A stretch of 64,000 nt of DNA, from positions 868,001 through 932,000 of the forward strand of contig JAQSEB010000032.1 of NCBI GenBank assembly GCA_030063045.1, in the 5' to 3' direction. Numbering within the stretch: the first letter of the stretch is position 1; each line of letters opens with the position of its first letter. Positions 11,839 to 22,920 of the stretch are shown here, one piece after another. The DNA is from Pratylenchus scribneri. Taxonomy: Eukaryota; Nematoda; Chromadorea; Rhabditida; Pratylenchidae. The position numbers and the translations under genes are program-made. The notes under the pieces were generated by a model. That model had not been told where the DNA came from. It searched no databases and worked only from the letters and a program-made list of their open reading frames with translations.

Positions 11839-12357
11839 AAAATTATGTTGGAAAACATTTTCTTTTGAAATATTCAGATTGACGTTCAGTTTGGAGTTAT
11901 TTTTATTGTTGATCGATGGTTAAAAAATGTTCAGATTTATTTAAAACTTTTATGCTTGAATTTTTTGATATTAATTAATTAATTTAAAAGGTTTTACTTG
12001 TAATGAATTAAAAAATTAATGAAATATAATTATTATTAAGGACTTTTTAATTCGTTTATCGGCGATTTTAAAGGCAAAAGTTATTTCATCTGAAAAATGC
12101 ACAAAGTAATGGCATTTTAAGGAAGGAATATGCATGCAAATTTAAGGTGCTGACGTTGAACTATTGGTTATAAATAACTTATGAATCTAGATTTGAGGAG
12201 GTGGAAAAAATAGTGTCAAATAAAATTGAATGGAGGAATAAATTGCACGATGAATCGCCCAGTCAATGATTTTCTGCATCGATGGCACTTCAAATTACCC
12301 AGAAATCAATGATTTATCGAAATAACAATTTAAAAATGGAATAAAACAAAGAATTTT
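11839..12357. other. Intergenic stretch between LMBR1-family gene and GILT
   Basis: About 520 bp of AT-rich DNA upstream of the LMBR1-family start and downstream of the GILT stop. It should carry the LMBR1-gene promoter and the GILT 3' UTR. I see no further gene or repeat. Confidence 0.4.
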
Positions 12358-13351
12358 TTATGATGTTCGCAAATTTAGCCATTTTTGTATTAAATGGCCA
12401 AGAGAAAGAATGTTAATTGCATTTGCATCGGTGTTTGGTGAATAATCATTAATCAATAAATAAGGCACTTCAATTATTGGATTAGCTTTTGCGTTCATTG
12501 TTTTATGGGCCGCCTTCCGTTGCAATTGTATTCCTCTCTCACCAACATAACATTGTCTTAATATGCAAATAATTATTAAACAAATTGGCATCATCAATTA
12601 CTTTATTTGTCGGTATTTGTCACGAATGAAGCCGGAACAATGATGGAATGACTGTTCAACTTGTGAATTTGCTGACAGGGAACGTTCAAAGCAAATAATG
12701 AATGGAATTGCCTGAATATTTGGCACTTCATCAATTACACAGGACATCATCCTATTCGCATCACATTCTTTTGGTCCATGATTACATCTGATGAAAATGT
12801 TAATTAATTTATGGATTCAATTCAAAAGAATATTACGAAATTTGTCCATTCCTCAGCAATATTCCATTTCCCCAGGGCACTAAATCCAATTGAGTTCGGT
12901 TACCAAATCGAGTGTGTAAATTGCCCAAATAATTGGCAATAAAACGTTGACAATAAGGGCATAATGCTTCATACATTAATGTGATTTTGAGTGGCCGGTT
13001 GTCCCGTTTGAATATTTCGCATTGCTATCAAAATAGATAAATTCATTTTAATTAATTAAATAATCCACCTGAATAACATTGCATCTATGGGCAATTTCAT
13101 AACTATCGCACCTGGGAATTAAAAATTAATGATGGATTTTTTAAATATTTTTACCAAAAATCGGGCGGAACATCGCATTGTTGATTTTGTTTTCTTTCTT
13201 CATAATAATTTTCTCTGAGATTTTGTAAATATGGCTAAAAAATGTAAAATTAAATTTGAAGTGATTTTCTGCTAACCTCTCCAAAAGATTCAGGAAAAAA
13301 TTCTATTATTAAAAGAAGAATAGCAAATACATTGAGGTGTAAATTATACAT
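12358..13351 (-). CDS. GILT-like thiol reductase (gamma-interferon-inducible lysosomal thiol reductase family)
   Basis: GILT enzymes reduce disulfides in lysosomes or are secreted. The start exon (13351-13273) encodes a signal peptide, MYNLHLNVFAILLLIIEFF. Then come PDFWCDSYEIAHRCNVIQQC and the catalytic segment LMYEALCPYCQRFIANYLG, whose active-site pair is C-P-Y-C (about 12970-12930). The family signature CxHGxxECxxN...C is exact in C-N-H-G-P-K-E-C-D-A-N-R-M-M-S-C (about 12790-12745). The last exon contains CYVGERGIQLQRKAA and the cis-Pro region IIEVPYLLIN. Six short exons join in phase. Nematodes carry several GILT paralogues, so I give no symbol. Confidence 0.92.
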
Positions 13352-13804
13352 TTTGTTTGTGGGAGGTGTGGATTGCAAAAATAAAATGAACAAATGGATT
13401 CGGGCTTAAACCAAATCAAATCAAATTGATATTCCGAAACAAATGTTCGCAGCAATTTGTGTGGGAGAATTAAAATTTATGGGCGATTTGGAATGGAAAG
13501 AGATTGGTTGATGGAAAATTGGGAATAGATTTTGGGAGGAGGGATTCATTTTACGAATGTGGATTTTAGCCCAACTCTTAAATATTCTTTTGCCATATGC
13601 CGATTGCCGACAGCTAAAGGGAGGGGGATCAAATTGCAAAAATAAAATCGTAATATTCTTTTTAGTGAATGCCTCCTGATGAGGGAATGGGTTCCAATTT
13701 CTTGGCTGACACCAAATGCCACCATCAAATATTTTTTTAAAATTTATTATTGAATTGTACCAACCAGTAAAAGTGCAAAAATTAACAAATTGAATGATAA
13801 TAAT
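13352..13804. other. Intergenic stretch between GILT and CDK10
   Basis: About 450 bp upstream of GILT and downstream of CDK10, both on the minus strand. Short open frames here show no recognisable protein features. Expected to hold the GILT promoter and the CDK10 3' UTR. Confidence 0.4.
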
Positions 13805-15287
13805 TTAACTATCACTGCTTTTTCTTCGTTTTCTTTTTCTTGTCAATCCACTCAAAGATGGCATCATCGAAGGGTCACAGGGCAATGGGGACATTTTGAA
13901 GTATTCACTGTCCAAACATTGATCTGCGGTTGATCGTCGCCTAAAAAAAATAATTTTAAAATAAAAATTAGAAATAAATTCGCCCACTTTGGATCATAAA
14001 CAAAAAGCGAATTCAAAAGTTCGATGCATTCATTCGACCGTTCAGAGAAAATTGTTTTTATATTATTGTACGGTTGCTTAATCAGTTGAAAATTTTCCAA
14101 TGCCGGCAATTTGCTCATTCCTGGCCAAATTTTTTCCGTTGGTGTTCCCAAAAGACCAATAATTAGTCGAATCTTTGATGGGAAAAATTTAAATGAACAA
14201 ATATTACAAAAATACCTGATCAATTTCATCTTTACCAGGTAATAATGGTTTATGCAAAAGTAATTCGCCCATTATGCTTAAAATGAATAGATAAATTAAA
14301 AATAAAATATATTAATTCACTGACCATCCGCATGCCCATAAATCGATTGCGGAGGATTGAAATTTGCTCCCGAAAATAAGTTCCGGTGATCGATACCATA
14401 AAGTCACAACCTTATTACGAGGAAGGAATTAAACATTTTTAAATATTTTAAAATACTTTTGGTGTCATTTCGGTTGGCGGTTCACCGCAGAGTCGAGCTA
14501 AACCGAAATCAGCAATTTTCAAAATACCATATTGAGTAAGAAGCAAATTTGAGACCTAAATAGAAGTAAATATGTTTATTTTAAATGTATTAACAAACTT
14601 TAATATCCCGATGGATTAAAAATCGATTATGCAAATGACTGATTCCTCGGAACAATTGAATTAAAATACATTTTATTTGTGGCTCGGTAAAGGGAGATTT
14701 CTAAAATTAATTCAATATTTAATTAAAGCATTAATTGACTAACCATATTATCCAAAAGTGAGGCCAGATCCTAATTTTTTTAGGATTAAATATATTTTTA
14801 AAATTTTGGATAAAAAACCTGATCGCAATATTCCATAACCAAAAAAATTTTATCAATTCTTCTGCCGACTGAAACATCAAATAATCTGACAATATTGTTA
14901 TGTTCAATGTCCATTAATGATTGAATTTCACGAAGAACAGAAATTGATACGCCCTCCTTCTTTAAATCAAGTCGAACTTGCTTCAATGCAACCTAAAAAA
15001 TTAATTTAATTTTGCAATACTAATAAACAGTTAATTAACAAACATTTTGCCCACTTTTTTTGTCTTTCCCTTCAAATACAATTCCATATGTGCCTTCTCC
15101 TAACTGTCGAATTTTCTCAAAATCTGAAACCGGCCTACAGGCGCCATTGCCGATAATTTCCTTAAAAATTAATTATATATTTTAATTATATTCTTAATTT
15201 TAATTTTACTAATGAAATTTTTTGTTGTTTCAAAGTTTTTATTGAAGTATAACGCATGAATTTTCCGCCTTCATCAATATTCGGCAT
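13805..15287 (-). CDS. CDK10: Cyclin-dependent kinase 10
   Basis: CDK10 pairs with cyclin M and regulates transcription factors such as ETS2 and ciliogenesis. Exon joins give, in order: [20 protein letters not shown] (Gly loop), [20 protein letters not shown] (VAVK Lys and a PSTAIRE-like helix GVSISVLRE), [29 protein letters not shown] (catalytic loop; the family has HRDxKVSN), ADFGLARL (DFG), [16 protein letters not shown] (T-loop) and [19 protein letters not shown]. The C-terminus [20 protein letters not shown] matches the CDK10-specific [20 protein letters not shown] block and ends in a basic tail (RKRKRRKS). The VTLWYR and KQPYNN segments are also typical. Start: the first ATG of the exon, after an acceptor 17 nt upstream. 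Confidence 0.95.
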
Positions 15288-15650
15288 TTTATTCAATATT
15301 CGACGGCTAATAAAAATAATAAATAATTATTAAAACTTAGATTAGATATGGAATGGATCAGAAACAGAATTCAGGAATCAAAACATAAAATAAAGCATTT
15401 AATTTATTAAAAATATTCATATTTTTTTTATTTATTATTACATTACAATCAATATTATTCAAGCAAGTATTGATTTGAATAGAAAATAGGATTTATGATT
15501 AAGTTTCTCAGAATTTTATATTTAAAATTTTTTTAGGCAAAAAATAGAGGGAGTTTTATAGGTTTTAAAGTTCAATTAATTAACGTTTACTATAAATAAA
15601 TCATTTCAATTTTCTTTTTAGAATAAAGAAAAGATAAAGCATAATAAAAA
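15288..15650. other. Divergent promoter region CDK10 / ALDH4A1
   Basis: 363 bp between two head-to-head genes, so it must contain both promoters or a shared one. TTTTTAG at about 15615-15621 ends 29 nt before the ALDH4A1 ATG and could be a trans-splice acceptor. No other feature is visible. Confidence 0.45.
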
Positions 15651-18023
15651 ATGTTACAATCTTCGGCAATTGTTGGATGCGGGCAGAAATTAGCAGCGAG
15701 ATTATCCTCTTTCAGGTTTATTTTAATTTCATTCCATATTAAAATTGTTTATATTTTAGTGGGCTTACATCCGAACATTTTATGAAGAGTCCAATTAATG
15801 AGCCAGTTTTGGAATATCGAAAGGGAAGTAAAGAGCGCATTGCTCTGGATGATGAACTGAATAAACTTTATCAAAATGTTACGGAAGTACCTTTAATAAT
15901 CGGGAAAGAAAAAATATTCCGAAAAGAAGCGGCACGTTCACAATTAATGGTAATTTTGTGCCAATTTGTTTTATTTATTGAATTTTATAGCCATTTGAAC
16001 ATAACAAATCACTGGCAAAATTTAATTATGCAACGACAAATGATATAAAAGCTGCAATTCGGGAAGGATTAATGGCCAGAGAAAATTGGGAGCGTCTTCC
16101 TTTAAAGTTATTTTTTTGTTTTAAATTTTTATTAATTGTATTTTAAAGGAAGAGGGCGGACATTTTTCTTCACGCAGCTGATCTTTGTGCCGGAAAATAT
16201 AGAATGAAATTAAATGCGGCCACAATGCTTGGTCAAGCAAAAAATATTCAACAGGCCGAAATTGGTTGGATAAGCCAAAAAATTAAATAATATTTTTATA
16301 ATTATTTGAAGATGCTGCCTGTGAATTGGTTGATTTTTTGCGTTTTAATGCATATTTTGCACTTGAATTGGAGAAATATGAGCCAATTAGTACAAAAGCA
16401 TACACGGATAAAATGATTTACAGAGGATTGGAGGTAATCTACCAATTAATGGGCAATCATTAAACCATTTATTTTAGGGATTTGTCGCGGCCATTGCCCC
16501 ATTCAATTTTACGGCAATTGGAGGGAATTTGGCCTCAGCACCGGCATTGATGGTAAATTCAAAAATAAATATGAATTATTATTTCTAATTTATTAGGGAA
16601 ATGTTGTGCTTTGGAAGCCATCAGATACAGGTTTTTGTTAAAAAATAAATTAATTAATTAATATTATTTAAAGCTGTACTCAGCAATTATGTAATTTATG
16701 AAGCACTTGAAGAGGCCGGACTTCCCCCGGGCGTCATTTCATTTTTGCCGGCGGATGGGCCTACATTTGGGGATGCAATTTGCGATGACCCAAATTTGGC
16801 CGGAATAAATTTCACTGGTTCTGTTCCAACTTTCCAATATTTATGGAAGAAGGTGGCCAATAATATTGAAAAATATAATACATTCCCACGACTCATTGGA
16901 GGTAAATAAAATATTTATTGTTTAATTAATTAATTTTTAGAATGTGGAGGAAAGAATTTTCATTTTATTCATCCAAGTGCCCATCTGGACACGATCATTC
17001 CCTGCACTTTGCGTTCCGCATTCGAATATCAAGGCCAAAAATGCAGTGCTTGGTTTTATTTCACATTTTTGATTAATTTTATAAATTTTATTTTAAAGTT
17101 CTCGTCTTTTTGTTCCCGAAAGTCTTTGGCCCTCAATGAGTGAAGGATTAAAAGAATTGGCGCCTAAAATCAAAATGGGCGATGTATGTTCGAATTTATT
17201 TTGGATTTAATTGTCATTGTCATTATTTTGTCAGGTTCGCGATGGTTCAATTTTTATGTCCGCCGTAATCGACGAAAAAGCATTCAAACGGATTAAATCA
17301 TTCATTGAGGACGCAAAAAGTGGAAAAGATGGAGCAGAAATTGTGTTTGGTGGTGGATTTGATGACACAAAGGGATATTTTATTGAGCCGACCTGCGTCC
17401 GAGTGAATGACCAAAAATCGAATCTATTGACCCAGGTGCCAAATTTAATTAATATTCATTTTATTTTAATTAAATTTAGGAAATATTTGGTCCATTATTG
17501 ACCGCCTATGTTTATCCGGATTCGGAGGCTTTATCAGTGCTGAAATCGCTGAAAAATGCAACTCCTTATGGTATTGATTTAAATATTTATTAAATTAATT
17601 TTGGAATTAATTTTTAATTTAAGGTTTGACGGGTGCAGTTTTTTCCCAAGACAAGTTCATTCATAATTTTCAATCCTAAAATTAATTTTTATTTTTAGAG
17701 AATTCCTCAACCTGTCAAAAGATATTTTGAAGGATGCAGTTGGTCAGTTTTGAAATTTTATTTGATTAATTGAATAAATTTAAAAGGCAATTTATATTTG
17801 AATGACAAAAGCACTGGTTCGGTGGTTGGTCAGCAACCATTTGGAGGGGCACGAAAATCAGGTTTAAATTTAAATTAAATAAAAATTAATTTAAATTGAA
17901 AAATTAGGGACAAATGACAAAGCCGGTGGCCCTCATTATGTCCTCCGATGGACTTCACCGCAAATAATTAAAGAGGCAAATGTGCCAATGACCGAATGGC
18001 AATATCCACATATGATGGAATAA
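15651..18023 (+). CDS. ALDH4A1: Delta-1-pyrroline-5-carboxylate dehydrogenase, mitochondrial
   Basis: This enzyme oxidises P5C (glutamate semialdehyde) to glutamate with NAD+ in the mitochondrial matrix, the second step of proline breakdown. The N-terminus MLQSSAIVGCGQKLAARLSS fits a presequence. Conserved blocks: INEPVLEYRKGSKER, GLMARENWERLPL, AAIAPFNFTAIGGNLASAPA, VLWKPSDTAVLSNY, GLPPGVISFLPADGP, GINFTGSVPTFQYLWKKV, the general-base region IGECGGKNFHFIHPSA, and the nucleophile region FEYQGQKCSACSRLFVPES (about 17025-17110). The C-terminus has QPFGGARKSGTNDKAGGPHY followed by LRWTSPQ. About fifteen short introns. EMC2 begins 264 bp downstream on the same strand. Corresponds to alh-6 of C. 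elegans. Confidence 0.96.
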
Positions 18024-18274
18024 ATTTGATGAATTCGATGAATTTTAATATAATTATTTTATTTGATAGTTAGTCATTCCCTTTCTACCCTTAATTGCTT
18101 TAATATTATTTTTGAATTAATTTTAGGCATAATTCATTCATTCATTCAAAATGAATCAATAAAAAGGTGATTAGTTTTATTTATTTTAATTGATTGAATT
18201 TGCATTTTGTTTTTCACTAATCGATAATTACATTTTTTTATTATTTTCAATTCAATTTCAAATTGCATAATAAA

Positions 18275-18280
18275 TTTTAG
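18275..18280 (+). promoter_or_regulatory. Probable trans-splice acceptor of EMC2
   Basis: TTTTAG ends at 18280, 6 nt before the ATG at 18287. The same spacing is seen at the genes of the POLG run, which suggests that ALDH4A1 and EMC2 form a second operon. Confidence 0.45.
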
Positions 18281-18286
18281 CCAAAA

Positions 18287-19587
18287 ATGGAAGATTGGAC
18301 GGCACTTACATATGAAGGTAATTAAATAATAATAAAATTAAAATATTTTATTAGAAGCGAGTAGCATTTTACGTAAATGGCGCGAAGAACATGCTCGCCG
18401 TTCGGAAGTGAGTTTCTTTTATTAAATTATTGTCATTTCAGCATCGAATAAAATAAATGATGAATATTAAAATTTTAATTCAACCCAATTTTAGGATATT
18501 GTCGAAATTTGGGAATTTGTTCTTAGCCGATACAGGTTTCAAATTTTGAATATTAATTAATAAATCAATATCCAAAATTGAAGTTCTGCATTGAAGGATG
18601 AACTTTGGGTTGTGTTGGAGCAGGTTAATATTCTCAAATTGATTATTTGAAATAAATCAATAAAAGGTGGCCATTGCTGCGTTGGATCAAGCCCGACACG
18701 GTATATAATTAAAAAAAAGCATTATAAATAACATAATAATATTTTGAATTAGATTTGGCAATTGATTGCATCCAAAAATTGCATAAACGATTCCCGAAAA
18801 GCACAAGGGTCACAAAATTGCAGGCAATGCGATTGGAGGCACTTGGCAATTATGAGGATGCCGATCAACTTTATGAACGTCTTATTGAGGCGGATGAAAC
18901 AAATCCGGTATTAATTAATTAATTGAAAAATTAATTTAATAATTTTGCCAGATTTTTCGAAAACGTCGAATTGCAATTTTAATTGCCAAAGGCGATCGTC
19001 AAGGGGCAATCCGGGAATTGAACAAATATTTGGAGGCATTTGGAACGGACACGGAGGGATGGACCCAACTTGGGGAATTATTCCTTCAAGAAGGGGACTA
19101 CTCGAGGGCCGCATTTTGCTTTGAAGAATTACTCATTTCAAATGTAAATTTATTCGGAAAATTTATAAATTTCATTTTAGCCTCAAAATGCAATTTATTT
19201 ACTGAAATTGGCTGAAATCCGTTACACAATCGGCGGACAGGAAAATGTGGAAATGGCACGAATTTATTTTGACAAATCGGCGGCATTGGTGCCAACTGCA
19301 TCCGCCCTTTATGGACTCATTTTGGTTAATTTTTTCAACATTAATCATCAATCAATTTATTTATTTTTCAGTGTCTTAATCAACTCATTCAAAAGGCAGC
19401 TGGCCAAAGGAAACGTGAATTGGTCCAAGCTGGCCAAAATGCCTGCGATCGACTGCTCGCCATTTACAGGGAACAACCATCAGGCGATGTAGGAGGAAAT
19501 GGGGAAGAAAGGCAACCAAATTTGGAAAAGCAAATTGAAGTGATTAATTCCCTCAAATCATGCTTTAGAGAAGTAAATAATAATTGA
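18287..19587 (+). CDS. EMC2: ER membrane protein complex subunit 2
   Basis: EMC2 is the cytosolic TPR scaffold of the EMC, which inserts tail-anchored and multi-pass proteins into the ER membrane. The protein begins MEDWTALTYEASSILRKWRE. TPR-like helices follow: ELWVVLEQVAIAALDQARHD, CIQKLHKRFPKSTRVTKLQA, LGNYEDADQLYERLIEADET, RRIAILIAKGDRQGAIRELN, GWTQLGELFLQEGDYSRAAF, LLKLAEIRYTIGGQENVEMA and ALVPTASALYGLILC. All are recognisable against EMC2/TTC35. Length (about 290 aa) is normal. The start is the ATG directly after a TTTTAG acceptor; the stop TGA is at 19585-19587. Confidence 0.94.
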
Positions 19588-19985
19588 TGATGGACTAATA
19601 AATTATCAATTCAACAATGTTCAATGTTTATCCATTTTAAAATAATAAAGTAATTTTTATGACTACCGTATCCATCCCCCAACCGATATTATGTTATTCC
19701 TTTCCCTCCACCCTTTTCCATTTATCCCACTTATCGCCTTTTTTCCCTTTGGTGGTTGTTTGCTTATGGCCATATTCTTTAAGGGGGGGGGGGGGGGGGA
19801 AGGTGGGGAGGTGAGGATGATGTGCACTTGACCGGCGGTGTAAAGCCCAAAAATAAGTATTGGAACACAATCCCCCACCCTCTTTTGATCTTTACCGCCA
19901 ACTTTTGACGAACTCACATTTCCCTGATGCGAAGGAATTCGACAAATTGGCGACGAGGGAATTGACTAATACTAATTCAATAATT
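19588..19985. other. EMC2 downstream region with G17 tract
   Basis: 3' flank of EMC2 followed by non-coding DNA. It contains an uninterrupted run of 17 G at 19783-19799, flanked by purine-rich sequence. No gene is visible. Confidence 0.5.
19783..19799 (+). repeat. G17 homopolymer
   Basis: Seventeen consecutive G on the + strand. This is one of five such runs (14-20 nt) in the window, all in non-coding DNA. Confidence 0.95.
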
Positions 19986-20822
19986 ATATAATTCTGATTT
20001 GCAATTGTGTTTTTGCCCCATTCTGATTTGTAATTGTGTTTTTGCCCCATTCTGATTTGTAATTGTGTTTTTGCCCCATTCTGATTTGCAATTGTGTTTT
20101 TGCCCCATTCTGATTTGTAATTGTGTTTTTGCCCCATTCTGATTTGTAAATGTGTTTTTGCCCCATTCTGATTTGCAATTGTGTTTTTGCCCCATTCTGA
20201 TTTGTAAATGTGTTTTTGCCCCATTCTGATTTGTAATTGTGTTTTTCCCATTCTGATTTGTAATTGTGTTTTTGCCCCATTCTGATTTGTAAATGTGTTT
20301 TTGCCCCATTCTGATTTGTAATTGTGTTTTTCCCATTCTGATTTGTAAATGGGTTTTGCCCCATTCTGATATGTAAATGTGTTTTTGCCCCATTCTGATT
20401 TGTAATTGTGTTTTTCCCATTCTGATTTGTAAATGGGTTTTGCCCCATTCTGATTTGTAAATGTGTTTTTGCCCCATTCTGATTTGTAATTGTGTTTTTC
20501 CCATTCTGATTTGTAATTGTGTTTTTGCCCCATTCTGATTTGTAAATGTGTTTTTGCCCCATTCTGATTTGTAATTGTGTTTTTCCCATTCTGATTTGTA
20601 AATGGGTTTTGCCCCATTCTGATATGTAAATGTGTTTTGCCCCATTCTGATTTGTAAATGTGTTTTTGCCCCATTCTGATTTGTAATTGTGTTTTTGCCC
20701 CATTCTGATTTGTAATTGTGTTTTTGCCCCATTCTGATTTGTAATTGTATTTTTGCCCCATTCTGATTTGTAAATGTGTTTTGCCCCATTAAATGTGTTT
20801 TTACCCCATTCTGATTTGTAAT
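19986..20822. repeat. 29-nt minisatellite, about 29 copies
   Basis: The basic unit on the + strand is 29 nt, ATTCTGATTTGTAATTGTG + TTTTTGCCCC. Length variants of 27 and 28 nt occur (TTTTTCCC; GGGTTTTGCCCC). Variable positions are C/T in TTTGYAAT, A/T in GTAAWTG and A/T in GATWTGTA. The variants recur in blocks, for example the same three-unit series near 20319-20394 and 20569-20640, which shows block-wise amplification. The minus strand has no stop codons in any frame across most of the array, because neither the unit nor its shifted frames contain one. The resulting long open frames are a by-product and not evidence of a gene. Confidence 0.95.
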
Positions 20823-21056
20823 TTATTTCTGAAATTGCGTTCTAATCATTTATTTAATTCCATTCAATCCAAATAAGGTCGAAATACAGTTTCTTTCCTT
20901 TTTCTTTTCAATCCTTGCTTCCCATTTTCTTCTGGTGGATTATTCCGTACCTCCATCCTTTCAAAATGCAGATGATTTCTCCCTTGTCCAATACCATCAT
21001 CGCCATTTGCACTTCTTTCCTGTCAAAATTGGCCATTAATCCCCTTAATATTCCAT
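20823..21056. other. Flank between minisatellite and the Pax-like gene
   Basis: Downstream flank of the minus-strand paired-domain gene. I looked for a homeodomain exon (WFQNRR-type codons on the minus strand) and found none. Confidence 0.4.
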
Positions 21057-22031
21057 TCATAACCCAATACCAACTTGTAATTCTTCTTCGCGCCCATTCG
21101 AATTATTCATCCTCTCAGCATTGTTTGGTGGTGGATGATTTGAATTCATCGTCATTGCTTGATTTGTGCTCAGCAACAAGGCATTGGCCATGAGCAAGCT
21201 GATTAATGGAAAATTTGGGAATGGCCTATTGTTGAAGGCATGATAAGGATGGCTTGATGGCACATTAGGCTGAGGAGATGAAAATGGTGAGAAATGAAAA
21301 AGTGGACAATGATGATCCAACATAGTTTGGCTAACAAATGGGAAATGAGGAAATGGTCATTCATTAATTAATAACTTACTCTGGTGCCCTTCGAATGGGT
21401 ATTTCGGGTGTTGGATTATTTTTATTCCCACCGATTATTTCCATATTATTCCTTGATGTTGCCTCATTATTTGCTACAGTAGAAATTGTTGATAATTTCG
21501 GGCGCATTTGTCGAAAGCGATTGGCCGATTGGGCTGTCAAAATTGCACTTAGTTCTACAGCAGCCCTTTCCGCGGCTCTAGTACGAAGACTTAAATAGAA
21601 ATGGGATTAAATGAATCAAATTCGCTTAAAGCAACATTCGATTGATTGAGCTGATGCTGGGTGGTTGTCGGCAAATTGCTGAATTTAAATTGTGAGGAAG
21701 TGATACAATACACCCCTATATGAATTTTACCTTCGGCAATTAATTTTTCACGGATTTCCCATGCAAAAATTGTTGGATTTTCACGTTTATATTGCTCAAT
21801 TTTAGTAACAACCAACGGAGTAGCCACTTTCGGTTTTGTTCCGGCTCCAATAGGGCGACCAATATGCCGGGGCATTCTGCTGGATTTTGCAGAAAATAAA
21901 TGTGCTTTTTCTACTAATTCTTTCAATAATAGTGAATGGATTGAATGAGGAAATGTGGATTTTTGGATTTTGGAATAAAAATGAAGGCCAAATTGGACAC
22001 TTGAATTGAGAAAAGGAGAATGGGAATTCAT
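21057..22031 (-). CDS. Paired-domain protein with RED subdomain only (eyegone-like)
   Basis: Four exons (22031-21731, 21678-21636, 21589-21380, 21330-21057) join in phase to 276 codons. Residues about 55-105 are a clear second half (RED) of a paired domain: [38 protein letters not shown], then across the introns [20 protein letters not shown]. This matches the KPRVATP...FAWEIRDRL...SSINRILR block of Pax proteins; the RAAERAA extension resembles Drosophila Eyegone/Toe. The first half (PAI: CDISR, GCVSKILGRY) is absent from the exon and from the 1 kb upstream. No homeodomain follows; the C-terminus is Pro/Asn/Ser-rich. The role is presumably DNA binding in development. The start ATG is uncertain: an in-frame ATG lies upstream at 22121 and a downstream one at RMPRHIGRP. 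Confidence 0.82.
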
Positions 22032-22920
22032 GGCACTGGGATCATCCTTTTGGTCGGAATGAGTGACCTTTTGGACATTTCGAGAAGGGCCAAAAAAAAG
22101 AATTTGGGTATTGCAAGCCAATATGGCCGACTCCCTTCCAACGGATTTGCTCCTCCCAATTCAATGGCAACCATTGTCTCCTCTTTTTCGATCTTTCGGC
22201 CAATTCGCGCTTTTCTTCCCCTTATTCTCTCCCCTTCATCGTCCTTTTGCCCAACCCGCCCAGTCAAGTGTCGGCGAGCACATCCCCATTCATTCCCCAC
22301 CCAAATCCAATGGTGAATGGAAAAGCTGATGGATGAAGGATTACTGTATGGATGGAAGCCAAATCAGAAACACTAATATGATAATTTATGTTATTATATT
22401 TAATATTATCCATTCTTTCTTTCCTTTCTTTTATCAAAAAATAATATTTGATTGTCCAATCCCTCTCCTTCCCCAAACTATGTCCAAATATGTGGCCAAG
22501 AAAATCGATGAAGGAAAAGAAGGATGGGTGATAAGCTGAAATGGTGCGCTTTTTGTTGGTCTTTGGCGGTCGGTTTGCCTCTTCCTTCGCCTCCCTCCTT
22601 CATCACTTTCACCAGCCGAACCACATTCCTCCATCGTCCATTTTTCCCTTCAGCTGCCGATTAATAATAATAAAGCACCCACCATCTAATAAGCATTTCC
22701 CACACCAAAATTGCCAGCCGAAAAGGCTTCTTTCAACCCCGCCCTTCATTGGGCAACCTATTTCAGTCGGCAATCTCCACCTTTCCCCCACCCAGTTAAA
22801 ATCTTTCATTTTGCGTTTCCTTGGCATCAAATTCGTGTTTTTGTCCAATTTACTTGCATTTTCCCTCATTCATATTATTTCGGCACCTGTCAATTCCCCC
22901 CATCAATTTATTAGCGAACA
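22032..22920. other. Divergent intergenic region, Pax-like gene / MARVEL-like gene
   Basis: About 890 bp between head-to-head genes. It is strongly strand-asymmetric, with C/T-rich stretches on the + strand (for example 22180-22310, 22590-22680, 22780-22900). This gives many spurious open frames on both strands. Regulatory DNA for both genes is expected; I recognise no discrete site. Confidence 0.4.

Noticed and set aside
13546..13728. Possible small gene between GILT and CDK10 on the minus strand
   Set aside because: Short frame with no signal peptide, domain or splice structure; consistent with UTR or promoter DNA.
19892..20789. Three overlapping long open frames on the minus strand (up to 289 codons)
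   Set aside because: They are the stop-free frames of the 29-nt minisatellite, with no splice signals and no protein character beyond the repeat.
22028..22300. PAI half of a paired domain ([15 protein letters not shown]) upstream of the RED exon
   Set aside because: Only a chance likeness to the QLGGVFVNGRPLP start. The CDISR and GCVSKILGRY helices are absent.
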